Of a stretch of 64,000 nt of DNA, positions 61,770 to 64,000 are shown one piece after another (position 1 is the first letter of the stretch; each line of letters begins with the position of its first letter). The translations under genes were made by a program, and so were the position numbers. Where the stretch lies: NCBI GenBank assembly GCA_010909165.1, contig MU008176.1:48501-112500 (forward strand). The letters run 5' to 3'. Below the pieces are notes generated by a model that was not told the DNA's origin, ran no database searches, and was given only the letters and a program-made list of their open reading frames with translations. Source of the stretch: Anthoceros angustus. Its lineage: Eukaryota > Streptophyta > Anthocerotopsida > Anthocerotales > Anthocerotaceae.

Positions 61770-64000
61770 ATGGATCTGCAGGGAGATGCGTGGTTACAAA
61801 GGTCAGAGGGGGTGGGTACACCGCAGCCCTGGTGTCTTGGAGGAGGGCCGCAATGTGGTGGGAGGGCGGCTCGCCCGGATAGGGAGCGGGCGAGCCGGCA
61901 CAGTGCTGCCGGAGTCCGCGAAACGCCAAGGAGCGCTGGTGAGCGGGCGGGGCGCAAGGAGTCCATCCCACAAACGCCTTAGGGAGCGCTGGGCGGAGCG
62001 TTGGTTTAGTTGGGTGTGGTGGGGCACCGTGAATGAAATGGCGCTGAAGGTGGACCTCAAGTTGGGCGCTATGCATAGGGCCAGGGACGCCTGGCATCCA
62101 TCTTCCCGGAATCGAGAGTGTGTAGGGGCCGCTGGGCGGTTCGCCGAGTACGGACCTTGCAGTGCGGACGGCGGAGGCGAGCTCGGCCGATCCGTTCGCC
62201 CGATGCAATTCGTGGCAATTGAGGATGCAGGGTTGAGATGGATTGGCGGAAGGATTCTGTGTGTGTACATTTCTCATGGGACCAAAACACAGGTCGACAC
62301 GCGCCCTGTGGAGAGTCGCCTCGCATGTCCAGAATTTTGAGAGTTGCAAGCGAGGCCAAGACCTCGTGCATACGAGCAGCGCGCAAGAGCAGAGGATAAA
62401 GGGCCCATTATTATCCACACCACGGTTTCATTCCTTGGGACCAAAAAACAAGACATTCGCTACGTGCCTTGTTGAGAGACGCCTCCCCGTGGCGGTCCTG
62501 GAAACTCGAGAGTTGCAGAGCTCTGACGAGGCCAAGTCTCTGGGTTAGCAGTAGCAAAGGAATGGGTGAGGGGTGACAATTTGGTCGGTAGTGTTAGCGT
62601 TACAGCGGAGGAGGCAGGGAGCAGGCGCAGAGTTGTGGATCCCAATTTCTGACGGGCGCGGAGTCAAATCCTCCGCAGACGATTTGAACTTTGGGATTTC
62701 GTGTGCCGGAGTGGGCTTGCACTTTCACTCAGGTTGGGCTTCAGGTTCCTTCGATGTGTCTACCCATCGGCAAACCGCCGCTTATGGGAGGTGGTGGTGG
62801 TACTGCCTCGGCCGAGGTGTAATACCCGCGCCCTCCCCGCCGAGTGCTGTGGGCTTGGCTTGGAGAGGCCAGCGGGGTCAATGGCTAGGCGCGAGGCACG
62901 AGGGTAGGCTAGGCACGAGCGCGGGTAGGGGCTCGCGCGCGGAGGTGTCTGCCGCGAACCGCCAAGGGGCGTGAGCGGAGGCGGGGGTAGGTGTTGCAGC
63001 AAGCGCCTGAGTGGGCGCAGCAGGTGTGGGCTGTCGGAGAAGTGAGGGGTGGGGCACCAGTCGTGAGAGGCTGGAGTTTTGGGGGGTCCCCGACTTAAGG
63101 TGGGCGCTACATATGGTGGAGAGCTGTTTTTAGCAGTCCGAGATTCCCGCAAGTGGTAAGCGCCATGGATGCTCGGGGGTTCTTCGTGACCGCCTTCTCG
63201 GGGGACTGGGCCAGGGGTTCTGCGTTCGCGCGTGCCATACATGGGGGCGAGGGGGTGCTTTTAGCAAGTGCGCGATTCCGCCCAAAAGGCAAGTGGCGAG
63301 CTTGGATGCGTGGGGGTTTTGCGGGCTGTCTGCTGGTTTGCCCATCATTGCCGGAGTACGATGATGAGTGACATCTCGGACGGGAGCGGAGGCAGCTGCC
63401 TATCGGGTGGAGCTACCTGCGGCTAACGTCCCGATGAGGCGGTTCGGACAATCGAGTCTCGGACGGTGTTAGTTTGTATCCATTCATAAGTGCACGGTCG
63501 TGAGAAAAGGCAGTAGAGGTGAAGGGGCGCAACCGAGGGCTCTTGAGACCGGGCCTTGATGGACTCAAGGCGGGGTCCCCATGAGGCGGCTTGAATGGGC
63601 TTACAGCCAACCAGTGAGGTTGTGTGGGAGACTGGACGGCGGTAGCGGCGAAACATCGACCGGGCGAGCAAGCCGGTGATCCGCTTTGAGAGCTGCCGAT
63701 GGCCGCCTTGGGGCAAGTCGGGGTGGATGACGGAAAATGGCTCCGACCGTCCGCCCTACATACATAGAGGCAAGAAAGCTGCTGGGCGCAATTCATGTGT
63801 TCCACAACAAGCGGGAGAAGCGAACCCAGCGCGTCACCGTGGTGGCAACGTGGTTGAGCCTGCGGGAAGGAGTGGAGGGGAGCGCGGCCGATCTGCTCGC
63901 CTGATGCAAGCCTCGGCCTTGTGGCTGACGAGCCCTCAGCCTGTTAACAAGTTAGACGAAGAACCTGTGTTGCGGCCAACTTCTGAGAGGGACAATGGGC
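61770..64000. other. GC-rich region, no gene recognised
   Basis: Many overlapping ORFs on both strands (for example 61786-62340 and 61756-62418) are typical of GC-rich DNA and show no domain. A diverged tandem pair of about 180 bp lies at about 62275-62380 and 62436-62540. Confidence 0.45.

Noticed and set aside
61756-62418. Long overlapping ORFs in the GC-rich right end as genes
   Set aside because: They occur in several frames on both strands at once, have no domains, and are expected from GC-rich DNA.

Overview
The window is nuclear DNA of a green streptophyte. It carries several copies of a major light-harvesting chlorophyll a/b protein gene (LHCII type), a plant RZ-1-type glycine-rich RNA-binding protein with a CCHC knuckle, and short GT-AG introns, all in a dense bed of broken transposons. 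A cytosine-5 DNA methyltransferase domain sits inside a Ty3/gypsy element. From established knowledge, such elements were described in charophyte algae and dinoflagellates, so a charophyte with a large genome (Chara-like) is my best inference. A seed-free land plant is not excluded.

Layout. 1-110: 5' end of an LHCII gene on the minus strand, running off the window. 415-640: inverted copy of a dispersed repeat (R). 1.2-6.9 kb: decayed Ty3/gypsy element in the order gag, protease, DNA methyltransferase, RT, RNase H, integrase. 7.9-10.3 kb: a second mobile-element relic with an IDGMDQ-type protein, joined to a fragment of a bacterial-type N4/N6 DNA methyltransferase. 10.7-11.5 kb: phased palindromes, hairpins and a small tyrosine-recombinase element fragment.

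12.0-25.4 kb: LHCII cluster with two intact genes (12039-12931 with one intron, 14115-14918 intronless), a clear pseudogene (16121-17034) and a fourth copy broken by one missing base (22624-23432). Between and after them the DNA is a patchwork of the same few blocks. The blocks are joined repeatedly at 5-11 bp of shared sequence.

25.4-30.5 kb: the real host-gene core. It holds a peptidoglycan-binding-like protein gene (+), a GIY-YIG domain protein gene (-), and an RZ-1 gene (+) that diverges from the GIY-YIG gene across a short shared promoter. 30.5-43 kb: tandem repeats, a truncated PIF/Harbinger transposase, a CACTA transposase relic and a multi-exon Crypton-like tyrosine-recombinase element.

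43-61.8 kb: nested LTR elements. One minus-strand gag has an upstream LTR of about 3.7 kb that contains six tandem units of about 550 bp. A second minus-strand gag-like reading region is interrupted by a young Copia element (52072-58899) with near-identical 247/249-bp LTRs, a 5-bp target duplication and two extra ORFs, one of them antisense. 61.8-64 kb: GC-rich DNA with no gene I can recognise.

Part 2 highlights are two unrelated DNA methyltransferase types carried by neighbouring mobile elements, CTACC-NN-GGTAG palindromes set at exact 21-bp spacing in two unrelated places, and the microhomology-jointed LHCII mosaic.
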